This document shows positions 12,150 to 23,379 of a DNA stretch of 64,000 bases, piece after piece. This DNA comes from Linnemannia schmuckeri (taxonomy: Eukaryota > Mortierellomycota > Mortierellomycetes > Mortierellales > Mortierellaceae), in contig JANATG010000001.1 in NCBI GenBank assembly GCA_029449235.1, positions 186,001 through 250,000 on the forward strand, written 5' to 3'. Numbering within the stretch: position 1 is the stretch's first letter; the number at the start of each line of letters is the position of its first letter. A model generated the notes under the pieces. The model saw only the letters and a list, made by a program, of their open reading frames with translations, did not search any database and had not been told where the DNA came from. The position numbers and the translations under genes are program-made.

Positions 12150-13270
12150 GTTGAGTGAGCGATCAGTGATGTATGTTGATGCTGACAGATGAAGGTTCGG
12201 AGACAGAAAAAGAAGCAAGTTCACAATCTGTTGTCACTTTGTCAAGAGAATGCTGCCAATTTGTGGTGGCGTAAATCTGGGATAGACGCGAAAAATAAAT
12301 CGCGTTTTAATTTTAATCACAACCCCGCCCCCATCATTACTTTCATTTCACTCTCTATATTTTCTCACTGTTCATTCAGATTTTTTTTTTCACATTTCTT
12401 TTCCATTACATTCGCTTCATTGATCACTGTTCGACGCATACAGACTGCTTGACAAATTAGGGATCTGGCTATTATTCCAAGATGATGCTCTAACATCGTC
12501 GCTCAACTTTTAGCCGCTCCTAAACTTTTTGCTCTCATATATGCAAATGCTGCATACATGCATGCAGGCAGATAATCGAAGACAAACAACCTACCTTCTT
12601 CCACCTCTCGTTATGTATTTCATTTAATATGCCCAACATTATGCATGCCTATATCCATGTTTCGTGTGTTCTATACAACTAATTTTTTTTCCGAAGCGAG
12701 GCGCCTAAGTGGATGGGCCCAAATGTGCATGTAATCCCACTTATTTGGAAACCAAGCCGCCAGTCCTCCAACCCCATTTTTTTTTGGACAAGCATGACTA
12801 AGGATGACCAAAATAATTCCGTGCTCTGTCGCTAACTAAAAAAACTTATATCCCCTAACATACTACACCACCCATTTATTCTCGTTCGTATAATTATTCG
12901 CTGGTCATCTTTCACGTACCTTGTTTTTGTTAAGTAGAGTCGCTCTGAAGAATTGCGGATGTCAAAACAAAGGGAATAGTTCACAACTATGTGTGATATC
13001 AAAAGGGAGAAGAAAGAAGTGTGAGAAAGAATTTACCATAAACAAAAATTGAGTTATCGTTTCTTTTTCATAATGGAAGTAAAAAACTAAGCGAACAGTT
13101 CAAGGAAAGATTATATTTTGCTCATTTATTTTAGTAAATTGGCGCGATCAAAAAATTGAGAAAGAGGTAAAAAAAAAAAAAAAAAAAAAGGAAGAGAAAT
13201 ATGGTATGAAAAGATGTGAAGTAAAACGGCTATAGAAGATTATGGGTGAAAAAAAAAATACCAAACGTTT
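12150..13270. other. Intergenic, AT-rich
   Basis: No gene seen. Contains ATGCATGC-rich short repeats near 12540-12570 and an A21 run at 13169-13189. Confidence 0.4.
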
Positions 13271-13277
13271 TTTTCAG

Positions 13278-13975
13278 CTAAATGATGTACTTGTAAACGT
13301 CTGGGTCTTCAAGAATGACATAGTTGCCGTTAGTGTAGGCAGAAATGGTGGAATGAACTCCATTGACCTGCTCGATGGCCACAGGAGTACCTATTATCAG
13401 ACTCTTCGTGGAGGCCCAGATGACGAGACCTGGCACAACCTCATATCTAGTAAGAACTGAGATGGCAGTGTACGCCTTGCCACCAATCATAATCTCCATC
13501 AACATTCGGTTGTTCTCGACCTTTCGGCCACCCTAAAGAGAGGTGGCGGCAGCTAGAGTACCGCATTCATCTTTCTCCGCAGCTCCTCTGAACCAATTGT
13601 TTTCGGCCACGCGACTAAAGATCAGAGACGAAGGCGCGACTCCATTGTGCAACCAAATCGTGTTCAAGACACACCGACTAGTGGCGACGTTGGGGATGGC
13701 CAGGATGAGACCCTTGTGGAGTGACATGTGGTTGCTCCAGTGATCTTGAAGGTTTTCGTACTCCTCCACCCTTACATCCCCATTTATTTTAGAAGTACAT
13801 GTCGTTCTTGGTAGACCAACCGTGCGCCAATCCATTGTAGAAGAGATAAAGCAACATGCGCTTGGGACTTTGTGCTGTGAAAATGGCCAACTTTTCAGCG
13901 ATAGGGTTGGCAGCGGGAGCGTCATCCTGCTTTCCAGACTCGAAGAAGGCTGAATCGTTCATGTAACAGCACAGA
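13278..13975 (-). pseudogene. Inverted broken copy of the orphan two-repeat secreted family
   Basis: On the minus strand, reading from about 13975 down, the order of blocks matches the second half of the intact genes. An FFESGKQDD block corresponds to the FYESGC end of module B. A PKRMLLYLFY..LAHGWS block corresponds to PHRMM.YP.Y...HGW. An SRCVLN.IWL block corresponds to FRCAQALIRLW. A GGKAYTAISV block corresponds to GGKIYASVTV. A TISAYTNGNYVILED tail runs to the stop near 13278. The blocks need at least two frame changes, and the first module and signal peptide are missing. It is oriented opposite to the other four copies. Confidence 0.7.
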
Positions 13976-13979
13976 AAAG

Positions 13980-14598
13980 TATTTGGGAGAGGAATGACTA
14001 TTGCCTGGTGCATTGAGAAGAGAAGAATATGGTATCCATGGATTTGTATCAAAGGAAGATCATGAACCGTGCTTTCGGTGGTACATTTAGGCAATAGTGG
14101 GCATAAATATATCTTATTCAGGAGAGAAGTATGTCAATGAGGGTGAGGAGGACGAGGCAGGAGGGAATGGCATTTGAAGGTGCCGACATGCATGTTCCTT
14201 CTGCTGTCCATTAAGCGGATCGCGGTCATGTTCGTGCGAATTCATTCCCCCTGCCATTTTGATGTTCTACTGTGGCAATGTGTATGGCCTTGGCTCCATT
14301 TTGTGGTTTTCTGCGTACGACACATTTTGAGCTGAGATACTGCTGCGTTTGCTCATATTCCAGCTTGACCGACCTCCTGTTGTGGTCAAAAGAGCACAGA
14401 CGTTTCGAAAAGATTTCGCCCTCTCAACTGCCTTCTTACGGTTTGCTTGGCGGCGGTTGGGGCCATTGGGTCTTCAGTGGCTTAGCGCTCATTTTTTCAA
14501 AAAGGCAATATTGGCACCCACTCTTACTCCGGATCGTCGTCCTCTTCTTGACATCAATCCTCCTTTCACACCACACACAGACTACACATACATTCGCC
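13980..14598. other. Intergenic and PAM18 upstream region
   Basis: No coding sequence supported. The plus-strand frame of 148 codons overlapping 14272-14718 runs into the PAM18 first intron and has no recognisable content. Confidence 0.35.
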
Positions 14599-15195
14599 AT
14601 GGTAACCCAAATTACCGGACAGAAGTCTCCAGGAAACCCCCATACCCGCACATCGATCCTCATCAACTACAATTTAACTAACCTCCCCCTCCCCTCCCTC
14701 TCTCACCCCGTCCTATAACCCTACTCAACAAATAGTCAACCCCATTCTTCATCGGCGTCGGAATCGCTGGCGCAGCATACGGCACAAGGTTGGCCATCCG
14801 CGGCTGGCAGCTGCACGGTGCAAAGATCATGGCTGCCATCCCCCGTCCAGGAACCATCGGCTCCGGTTCTTTCTACAAGGGTGGATTTGAGGCCAAGATG
14901 GATAGACGTGAGGCTGCTCTTATCCTCGGTGTCAAGTAAGTGTCCTCCTCCTTGCCTTCCCTTATTCCTCACCTTTTTCCGTTCTCTCCTGCAACTGTCA
15001 TACACCCTCTCAAAATAGCGTACTGACTCCTTTTTTTTGGATTCATTTCGGAACAATAGGGAAGCGGGATTGAACGCTTCAAAGCTTAAGGAGGCACACC
15101 GCAGGATCATGCTGTTGAACCACCCTGATCGTGGTGGCTCGCCCTTCCTTGCCTCAAAGATCAACGAGGCCAAGGATCTCTTGGACAAGAAGTAA
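14599..15195 (+). CDS. PAM18: Mitochondrial import motor J-protein PAM18/TIM14
   Basis: Three coding exons: 14599-14601, 14736-14935 and 15060-15195, giving 112 residues. Exon 1 contributes only the ATG, and the reading continues with TCA ACC at 14736. This recovers the expected N-terminal membrane segment (TPFFIGVGIAGAAYGTR) and a GSFYKGGFE.KM linker. A short J domain (about residues 55-112) follows, with REAALILGV, the diagnostic HPD in NHPDRGGS, and a KINEAKDLLD helix. Pam18 sits in the inner membrane and stimulates mitochondrial Hsp70 at the TIM23 channel, usually with Pam16. Length and layout fit the family, which is about 110-170 residues. It is convergent with eIF3d, whose stop is at 15661. 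Confidence 0.93.
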
Positions 15196-15660
15196 AAAAG
15201 AACCCAACAATCAACTACCAACTTCATCTGACCTCCCTCAACAACTACAACAACATCCAGCAATCGGATTCACTACCAGACAGACATACACCAAAAAGGG
15301 CATTTCTCAGGACATACCAACAGGATGGCATGGGTACAGAGGAATATCTGTCCCCTCTGTTACTATTTGGGGAACCCCTGTTATTTTGGGCCTGTCAGTG
15401 GACCCAACTCCCTTACCACCATACTTTTTTAGACACCTCGCCATCTCTCTTGTAACAACAATAAAACAACATACAATGCAACACACTTCACATTGGGACC
15501 ATTGTGAAAAATAACAGACGAGATTGTAAGACTAGAGATATCGATGAAAAATGATATTTTTTGGGGGATTCTACATGGCAATCATCATCTTTTTAAAACT
15601 AAAACAACTACTCCTCCCACGACAAGGAACAACTATGGCACTCAAAACACAAAAAAAAGC
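15196..15660. other. Convergent 3' region between PAM18 and eIF3d
   Basis: Shared 3' untranslated space for two convergent genes, with AATAAAA-like hexamers near 15461. No additional gene seen. Confidence 0.4.
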
Positions 15661-18150
15661 TTAGGCAGTCTCAGCCTCACCCTCCTCGTTATCCTCCTCA
15701 GCCTCCTCAAAGGTCGACTTGGGGACAGAGTAGAGACGGATGACGGGCTTGTTGGGGTCCTTGACGAGGACATACTTGCCCTCTGGCAACTTCAGGGCCA
15801 AGTCAACAACAGTCTTGACAATACCCCATCCATTGGTCACCTGCAAGCTCATCTGCGAAGCAAACTCCTTGGGACGGCAGATCTGAGTTCCGAGAATAGC
15901 GTGGCGAGCAGCATCCTTAGGGTTGGTGCGAGAGACGAAACTAAAACATTCGAACAAAAGGGAATAGAAGAGCAAGTGTTAATAATTAAGTTGATAATTA
16001 ACAACGTACGAAAAGAATACTGTAAGACCGTCAATCACACAGACAACAAAAATTGCACAAATAAAGGGAAAGGAGACGTACCCGAGCTTCAAGTGATCGG
16101 CACCGGCGAGCATGCTCTGGACAACCCAGCGGGCAAGCTTGCAGCTGTTGTTCTTCATCTCTGTGGCAACGACGGCTCCACGCTGAGAGTCGAGCTTCTG
16201 TCTCCACTCCATGGCACCACCGGCACCCTGAGCACGGGTATCAAACTCGTTCAAGGCCTTGAGGGTAATGTAGGACTCCTCACCCTGAGCAGACTTGACG
16301 ACAGCATCGACTTCAGTACGGATGATAAGCGAGATATCCTCATCCTCGTTGGTCGAGAGGTCAAACTTGCGGTAACGGTATCCAACAAGGGGGACAGACT
16401 CCTCATCGGGACCGTAGAAGGGGTTGCTGTTCTCCAATTCGACAACCTGCTCAGAGTTGACAACCTGGGCGGCAAAGTTGGTGTTGATGTAGGTGGCCTC
16501 CAAGGACAAGGCAGAGGGCGAGTTGATGCTGTCCTTGTCGCCGTTGTCCATGGGTGGGTCGGAAGAGTTCTCGTTGACAGAGACATAGTCGAGCTGGCTG
16601 CCCTCCCGAGTGTCGAAAACAACCTTGTCGCCTGTCCTGGTGATGACAATGTCCCAGGGGTAGACGGAACGGGGAGCAGTCATCAAGACACCGATGATGC
16701 TGTCAGTGGCGAAAACACGCTGCTCACCCTCACGAGGAGCCTCAGCAGCCAAGTTGGTGAGAATAGGATCATCCGAGGTGGTAACATTGTCGCGCTCACG
16801 GTCAACCTGCTGGAGAACCTTTTCCTGCTTGGTGTTGACACGGTCGTAAGCCTTGTCGTAAGTGGCGATAGCACCATACTGAGCACTATTACGTTTGAAA
16901 AGTAGGTGAACATAATATGAATTGCTGTCAATTTTCAGGTCTTTCTTCTGTGCTCTTTTCATCGAGTCCAAGTTGTGTAGACGTGCAAAGACTATACACA
17001 TTCCAACATGTCCCCTCAGCCATTAGTCTGATCTCGGTCCTCAGAGCATCCTTTAAACCGTTCAATGGTGTCCGCAATAGCCGCTGATCCTTGTATATCG
17101 AAAAGATGTCGCCTTCCTCTGCGATGCGCCACAAAAAAACCAAACAGACAAGAGACCAGTGCAGCCTGTGACTTACATATCCTCGGGATCGGCAACCTCA
17201 AACTGGAGCTTGTTCAAACGAGAAAACTCAATTTCCTCGAGCATGTTCCACTCGGCACCAACCTTGACAGAGGCATCGCGAACACGCTGGTTGCGGTCGA
17301 AATCCCTCCAATTGTTGTAACCACGGCGACCGCCACGCTGACCGCCCTGTGCGCCCTGGCGGGCACCACCAAATCCTCCACGGTTAGCGCCCAGACGCTG
17401 GAATTGGGAGCGCTGCTGACCCTGCTGACGGAATCCACCACGGCCTCCACGCTGGCTGGCGGCCGACTTGAAACCGGTAGTCTTCTTCTGGGCGGCAGAG
17501 CGGTTGTCGACAACCGAGAACGAAGCCTCATCCTCGGTGTGCTGGTAGTTGAAGGCGTTGGCGGCGTTGCTTCCGAAGGGAACATAGGCATCTGAAAGGG
17601 CGAGTTGGAAGGTTGAAAGTAAAGTGGTAAAAAGGAACGGAGGGAGCGTTGATTAGAGAAGGGAACTATTGTCGGTCAAGAAAGGGTACTGCGAGGTTGG
17701 TGTGATCTGGCTGAAATACAGGGGTAGAGAGGTGTAATGGAGAGTTCGTTGTCGTTCATCGGCTATTCATCCAGTGTTTGTGTTGCCTGTATTCTTGTTC
17801 TCAAAGAGAGTGGCGTTGGTGTGTTGTTTCCCTAGGTTCCCAAGTGAATAGAAGAGTTGCCATCCTGAGTGCTGTCGTGTTTTAGTTAAGGTGAAAAAAA
17901 AAAAAGAAAAATAAAGGGTATGTGTACCTCTGAAGTTGCGGAAGCCGGGGCGGCCACTACGCTGATCACCGGCGCCACCCCGGTTGTCCTTGCCCTGAGC
18001 GCCCTCAGGAGCAGACCAATCGGCAATGCGGCCGAGCTTGTCGGCCTTGGAGTAAGGAGCGTAGGGGATGTCGCTGAACTTAGCGCTGAGGCTGACGGGG
18101 CCCCATCCGCTCTGGGAGTCGGACACGGTAGGCAGCTTGAATGCAGACAT
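15661..18150 (-). CDS. Eukaryotic translation initiation factor 3 subunit D
   Basis: Four exons on the minus strand: 18150-17928, 17591-17177, 16885-16082 and 15940-15661, giving 573 residues. All junctions keep frame (phases 1, 2, 2). The N-terminus has the family start (MSAFKLP, then SGWGP). A Gly/Arg/Gln-rich RNA-binding-type stretch follows (RGG motifs, about residues 70-165), then the conserved NML.EIEFSRL..L and DPEDI blocks. The large C-terminal domain has YDKAYDRV, TTSDDPIL and FATDSI. It ends in an acidic Glu-rich tail, usual for this subunit. eIF3d is a peripheral eIF3 subunit with a cap-binding fold that helps recruit mRNA to the 40S subunit. Length matches fungal Moe1-type proteins. 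It lies downstream of, and in the same direction as, the zinc-finger gene. Confidence 0.95.
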
Positions 18151-18321
18151 GTCGAGTGATGGAGAGTGGAGAGAAGAAGAAAAAGAAAAACTTGCTAGAG
18201 ATCTGCACACAACTTTGAACAACAACCTTTGCACACCGCGCACTACTGGGAAACTACTCTTGTGCCAGCCTCGAGTAAAAAAATCACAGGCAGCACCAAA
18301 ACCAAACAAATTATTAAATCA

Positions 18322-18329
18322 TTACGTCA
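18322..18329 (-). promoter_or_regulatory. CRE-like element upstream of eIF3d
   Basis: Minus-strand TGACGTAA about 172 bp upstream of the eIF3d ATG. Similar TGACGT cores precede three other housekeeping gene sets in this window. bZIP factors of the ATF/CREB class bind such sites; use here is inferred. Confidence 0.4.
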
Positions 18330-18388
18330 CCGAATTATACAGAGCGGCTGTTTCCTAATTTTTTATTTCAATTTTGGCCGCACTTCAT

Positions 18389-20228
18389 TCATTCAACAAC
18401 TGGAGTAATAGAGTCGACGCAGTTGGCACGGTTCTTGGAGTTGTACTTGTGTCGGCCAAGTGCATCTAGGCGGGAGAATGACTTGCCACATCCACCGCAC
18501 TTGAACGGCTTGTCTCCTCCATGAATCTTGACATGTCTCTTCAAATCCTATTATTGTTAGAAAAACAAGGTATTATTCTGCGCTGTTAGATATCTTGCCA
18601 CAAAAGTCAACATTTTGGCATTTTGGCATTTTGACAACAAGCTCAATAAACAAAGAAGGAATACTCACATGATTCCGTGCAAAGGGAAGTTGGCAATGAC
18701 TGCACACAAAGGGCCGCTCGTTAGTGTGTGTCCTAGAGTGGGATTTGAGGTTGTAGAGGCGTGCAAAAACCTTGTCGCAGCCGTCAAATGTGCATGGGTA
18801 CGCTGTAGCTCCCTCTGGAATCGACGCCGCCGTGTTTTGTGTGCTCAATCCTCCTGTCCTTCTCTTCTTGTGAACATGTGGTACGGGTAGGGGCGCCATC
18901 GCCGCTGCTTCCGTCTTAACAAGTTCCTTTGCGGTGCCAAACTGTGATCCTTGTGCTGGGAACTGTCCCAGAGGTGGAGCGAGAAGACCGTCATTTGGTA
19001 CTCCAAGGATTCCGCTGTTGGCGATCAATGTCTGGAGGGCTTGCTGGATAACGCTAGCATCATCTCTCGAGTCAGGCACCCATTTGATCTGTGTCTTCCC
19101 TGTTGCCTTGTCCACCTCGAACGTCAAACCCTGATTAGCGCCGGATTCTGCTGAGCTTGATGATGTACCAGCCTGTGATGCTCCTTGAAGTGCTTCTACT
19201 CGAGCCAAAGGTAAAAGGGAAACACAACGTTTAATATAAATGATATATCAAAGGTCTCCACAGAGAAGCACTCCACTCAAGTTAAAAAACACAGTACTAC
19301 AAGACATACCTTGGCTGGCTTTGTTGACATTTGCCTGAGTGGCGAGAAGAACTGCTTGTGCAATTGCGGCTGTGTCCTCGTCCAGGTTTGGATGCTGCTC
19401 TGTCTGTCGTTGAAAGTTGCTGATAGCTTCGGTGATAGAGAGGAGCGAGTCTGTAGTTCCAGGTGCTGCGCCAGCGCCGTCGCTTGTGTGGTGAGCCACT
19501 GTGCCGTCAACGTGGCCCGTGGTCGCTGTTGATTCAACTGTGGCGGTTGTAGTGTTGGCTGTAACACTGCCGAGGGAGAGTGCAATTAGTTGGAGTGCTT
19601 GGGCAGCCTGTGTCTGTTCAAAGGCCTCCTGCGCAGTCCTTTTTCCTTCTGTTGTCGTTGTCTGTGTCTGGCTGGCGATGGACGACAAGACTTGGTTGTA
19701 GACATTGTTTACATCGAAGGCAGGCGTTGAAATATCGGTCTTGGCAATGATCGAGTGATCGATACCGGCAGTGCTAGCAGCAACCGAGGCTGCAACGGCA
19801 GCCACGGCGGCAGCGGCAGCTCGCTCCTCGGCTTCAATCTGTTCGATGGGTGTTGTCAGAGCCTTGGTCAGAGCCTTGATATCGTCTGCGGTAGTATCAT
19901 TGAATGAGTTGGCAAAGGCGGCCACAGCAGCTACGGCCGCCTCCTGAGAAGTCACTGGGATAGACTCCAGGCTTGATGCTGTGGTTTCTGAATGGTTGTG
20001 CGTTGCGGAAGCATCGTCTCCTGCGCCTGTAGTTATTGTAGTAGGTGTTGCTGTAGTGGTAGTTGAGATTGGCACTGGTGTTTCGGTGTGAGTGTGGTTC
20101 TTGTTGTTGTCCTGTTGAATAGCAGCGGTGTTGTTGGCGATGGTCTGTTGGAGGTGGAGGAGGAGAGTGTGTTCATCGAGTTCACTTTCGTGATGAGGCT
20201 CGGCGGTCGTTCTTCTTTCTTCGGGCAT
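18389..20228 (-). CDS. C2H2 zinc-finger transcription regulator
   Basis: Three exons: 20228-19310, 19195-18669 and 18547-18389, giving 534 residues. The second exon start could be 3 nt earlier at an alternative AG. Residues 1-300 are low-complexity (Thr/Ala/Gln-rich with several hydrophobic helices), typical of an activation or scaffolding region. Three consecutive C-terminal fingers follow. The first is C-X4-C (YPCTFDGCDKVF..LKSHSRTH), the second C-X2-C (FVCSHCQLPFARNH.LKRHVKIH). The third (FKCGGCGKSFSRLDALGRH) ends in a KYNSKNRANC tail, so its last ligand may be Cys instead of His. HTNERPF and HGGDKPF linkers join them. Likely a nuclear DNA-binding regulator; target and process unknown. An in-frame ATG 69 nt upstream (20297) would lengthen the N-terminus. 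Head-to-head with RLP24, 221 bp apart. Confidence 0.85.
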
Positions 20229-20353
20229 GATGGCTTTGCTGATGGAGGCTTGGAGGGGGTGCATCAAGAAAAAAAGCGGCTTGGGTCGACTTTTCAACTC
20301 TCTTTTTTTTTCCTCTTTTCTCTTGCTTCTTGGTCCTTTGGCAAAAAAAATAG

Positions 20354-20361
20354 TGACGTCA
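20354..20361. promoter_or_regulatory. Perfect CRE palindrome in the zinc-finger/RLP24 divergent promoter
   Basis: TGACGTCA, the full CREB/ATF palindrome, lies 125 bp from the zinc-finger ATG and 89 bp from the RLP24 ATG. Seen directly; function inferred. Confidence 0.5.
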
Positions 20362-20449
20362 TCATACTTTTTTTTTGCAACGCCGGCAATGGCGGTGGTC
20401 CTTCCCTTTTACCTTTTGCCACCACTGCAGTGAAGAACAGACAGACAGC

Positions 20450-21316
20450 ATGAGATTAGAAAAGTGCTACTTTTGTTCATCGACATGCTACCCCGGTCAC
20501 GGCACCATGTTCGTCCGCAATGACTCCAAGGTATACATTTTTAGATGAAAAGCGACACTGTGAATGCTCAACATGCATAGTTTTGTGTCTTTTTGCATAG
20601 AAAAAGGCTGCGAGAAAGGAAAAGAAAGGGTGATCGATAGTCTACATCTTTCCACCCACCCCGTCTTAAAACAAAAACCACATCTCACTAAAAGTACAAT
20701 CTCAAATCCTCCACTTCTGATAGACGTTCCGTTTCTGCAGATCAAAATGCCACAAGAACTTCAAGATGAAGCGTAACCCTCGTAAGGTCCGCTGGACCAA
20801 GGCCTTCCGCAAGGCTGCTGGCAAGGAGATGACCATCGTAAGTCAAACGCAGGAGCAGGAGCACAAGCAGGAGGCTCACATCACCTCAGGAAACTCCTTC
20901 ATTGCTTCTATCTCAAAAAACTTATTCATACCCAATACTCAAGTGACAACTGACGGATCAAGCATGGCATGACAAAGAAAGAGCACCGATACTCAATATG
21001 CATCTCCCTCACAACCTTTTCATAATAGGACTCGACGTTCCAGTTCGAAAAGCGCCGCAACATTCCCGTCAGATACGATCGGGACTTGATGGCGACGACG
21101 ATCAGGGCATTGAAGAGATCGCAGGAGATCAAGGCCAAGCGTGAGCGCGTGTTTTACAAAAACAGGATGTCGGGCAACAAGCTCCGCCAAAAGACCGAGA
21201 ACCAGGCTCTTATCCAAAAGCATATCCATCTCGTTGACACTCCTGCCATCAAGAACCTACCCCAGGTCCAGAAGGTTGCCCAGAAGACCAAGCTCATGGA
21301 CGTCGACATGTCCTAA
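20450..21316 (+). CDS. RLP24: 60S ribosome assembly factor RLP24 (L24e family)
   Basis: Three exons: 20450-20530, 20724-20837 and 21029-21316, all phase 0, 160 residues. The N-terminal L24e zinc-binding domain has two Cys pairs (CYFCSS near residue 6 and FCRSKC near residue 30) and the family run YPGHG.MFVRND. RNPRK..WTKAFRKAAGKE follows. The FEKRRNIPVRYDRDL and RERVFYKNRM blocks and the extended C-terminus distinguish Rlp24 from the ribosomal protein RPL24. Rlp24 occupies the L24e site on nucleolar and nuclear pre-60S particles and recruits the AAA ATPase Drg1/Afg2 for its release and exchange in the cytoplasm. It shares a short divergent promoter with the zinc-finger gene. Confidence 0.93.
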
Positions 21317-21329
21317 AGCTGTCGCCTTT

Positions 21330-22188
21330 TGTTCTCTTCCTTCTGTATTCTTTTTATTTTCGTTTCTTTCATTCTTCCCGCATTCATGTATTTTAGGCAT
21401 TTTATTTTACTTATACTCTACATCTGACTCTATCTCTTATCTGCAAGGCAAATCCATCTCCATTTTCACTCTCTCCCACTCGCTCTTTCTTTTTTTCGTT
21501 TACTTTATGATTATAAACAAAAGCCAGGTGGCAATTGGGAGCCAAAAAAGATGATCTTCTTATGGCAACCATAAGGGTGCATGTACCTTGTTATGTTGTG
21601 TATTATCTAGCATGCGCTGCGTGACAAAGAAAATCATGCTGTTCCCTCTTTCACATCTATCAAAAAGTGTATGAATTCGTCTGATACCAGTTGCCTCGCT
21701 TGTGGTTGTCCTGTCTCTGATCTGTGCTCACTCCACCTCCCCAACAATCAACAAGGGAGATATTTGTTTGTCATCCCTAATACAGGACTAGTGCGAGCAC
21801 AGATCACAATCAACAGAAAACGTCGACCGAGCCATTTTGCTCTCTTTTTTTTCAAATGCTTTTTTTTCTCCATTTGTTAGTGTGTGAGAGTTGGTTTTTT
21901 TTTCTTGTCTCCCCCCACAAACAAACAAGCATTACACACACTCGTCCGATACTTCATCCCACACCTCCCGACGCACATCTCACATCAAGGTCAAGGAGGC
22001 GGCATTCATTTTAACAGAAATTGCGAATTATTATTTTTCCGCAAGGCATGTGTCTCTTCTCGATGTGATCCAATTTCGGACTAGGCTTTGTTAACAAGCT
22101 AAGTAAGAAGTGGGGTCCCGATCTCCTTTTCACGCCCAACTCGTCTAAACATGTATTCTTTTTTGGTCATTTTCATAATGACCACCAC
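21330..22188. other. Intergenic
   Basis: 3' region of RLP24 and AT-rich spacer. No gene supported. Confidence 0.4.
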
Positions 22189-22416
22189 CTATTTCGCCAC
22201 CGCAGCAATAGAATGAGCATGTTTGTAGATAGACTCTTGTGGTGTCGGCTGTGGCACAGGAACATTGTCAGGGATAACAAATTGCTGGATTTGTCGATGT
22301 GATGCAGGCTGTCGTCGACCCTAACCTTTGCGATGCGATGCCAAACTACCACCCTTCACACCAGCCTGTCGACTCTGGCTTTTGACACTTTCTTGGCACA
22401 AGCGAAACGTCAACAT
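22189..22416 (-). other. Small open frame interrupted by one TAG, status unclear
   Basis: From an ATG at 22416 the frame runs 31 codons to a TAG (22323-22321). It then stays open in the same frame for another 43 codons to the TAG at 22191-22189. Both halves are of ordinary composition, and the second half (QQFVIPDN, then PQESIYKHAHS) looks protein-like. It could be a small gene with a nonsense mutation, a gene with a missed splice site, or chance. I do not recognise it. Confidence 0.2.
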
Positions 22417-22419
22417 CAA

Positions 22420-22934
22420 CGTCAAGGCAATTGTATAACGAGAGGGTGAGAGTGTGTGTGAGTGGTTGGTTGGTTATCAAAAATAAGAATGAAGAACGAG
22501 ACTATTTTTGGGTGATGAGAAAAGAGTGAAATGAGAGACTTGCTCAGCTGGACTTGTTTGCTCCGTTCAGGACGTAGACAGAGAGAGCCCAAAATGTGGG
22601 CTTTGCTGGCTGTTATCGTTTTTTATCTCAGTTGATTCACTGTTCCTTTTCGTAAAGCCAGCAACACCCCTCCCCTCTCTTTCTTCCTTCAGCTTCTCTA
22701 TTAACTTTTTTTTTGCCACCACTTTTTCTTTTTCTTTCCTCATCCTTCTCTCCACTCTTTCCTCCCCTTTAGACCTCACTCTTATCCTTCCTCACCCCTA
22801 CCTATCCATTCACACACTATACTACACCGCACCACCAACCATATCCACCCCTTCTCCCTCTTTATTACTTGACCACTACCTATCTCGGCCGCACTTCTTT
22901 TTTCTTCATTCTTTCTACCCCTTCCCGGTCTGCT
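22420..22934. other. PSD2 upstream region
   Basis: Pyrimidine-rich leader (22640-22930) typical of the 5' regions of genes in this window. An alternative in-frame ATG for the next gene lies at 22869. Confidence 0.4.
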
Positions 22935-23345
22935 ATGATCGCAAGTGCATCCATGGCTTCCTCTTCCTCCCTCTCTTCCTCCCCTTCAACCAGCCGGCCG
23001 CACACTCCCTTCAGACACAACCACAACCATCACTACTCCCATACCCACAACACTCCTTCTCATGCCAGTAACAGTAGCGATGACGAACACACCACAGTCG
23101 CAAAGATGCGCATCCTCATCTCTAGAGCAAAAGACCTCGCCAGCAGAGACAGGGTAAATCACATTTCACACTTTTTTTAACACTCACGGGCAAACTCGAT
23201 TCGGAACTGAAGAGGAGAAGGACTACAAGGAACAACAACAAAGTAAAAAGATAATTGAGATAAACCTTTTATTGTTGTTGTCCTCGCTCATCCAGTTACA
23301 TTGCCCTATTCCACGCACAAGTTCAATCTCACAGACATGTACATC

Positions 23346-23379
<34 letters not shown>

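Noticed and set aside
15544..16905. Plus-strand frame of 453 codons
   Set aside because: It is antisense to eIF3d exons 3-4, whose protein is clearly conserved; the plus-strand translation has no family features.
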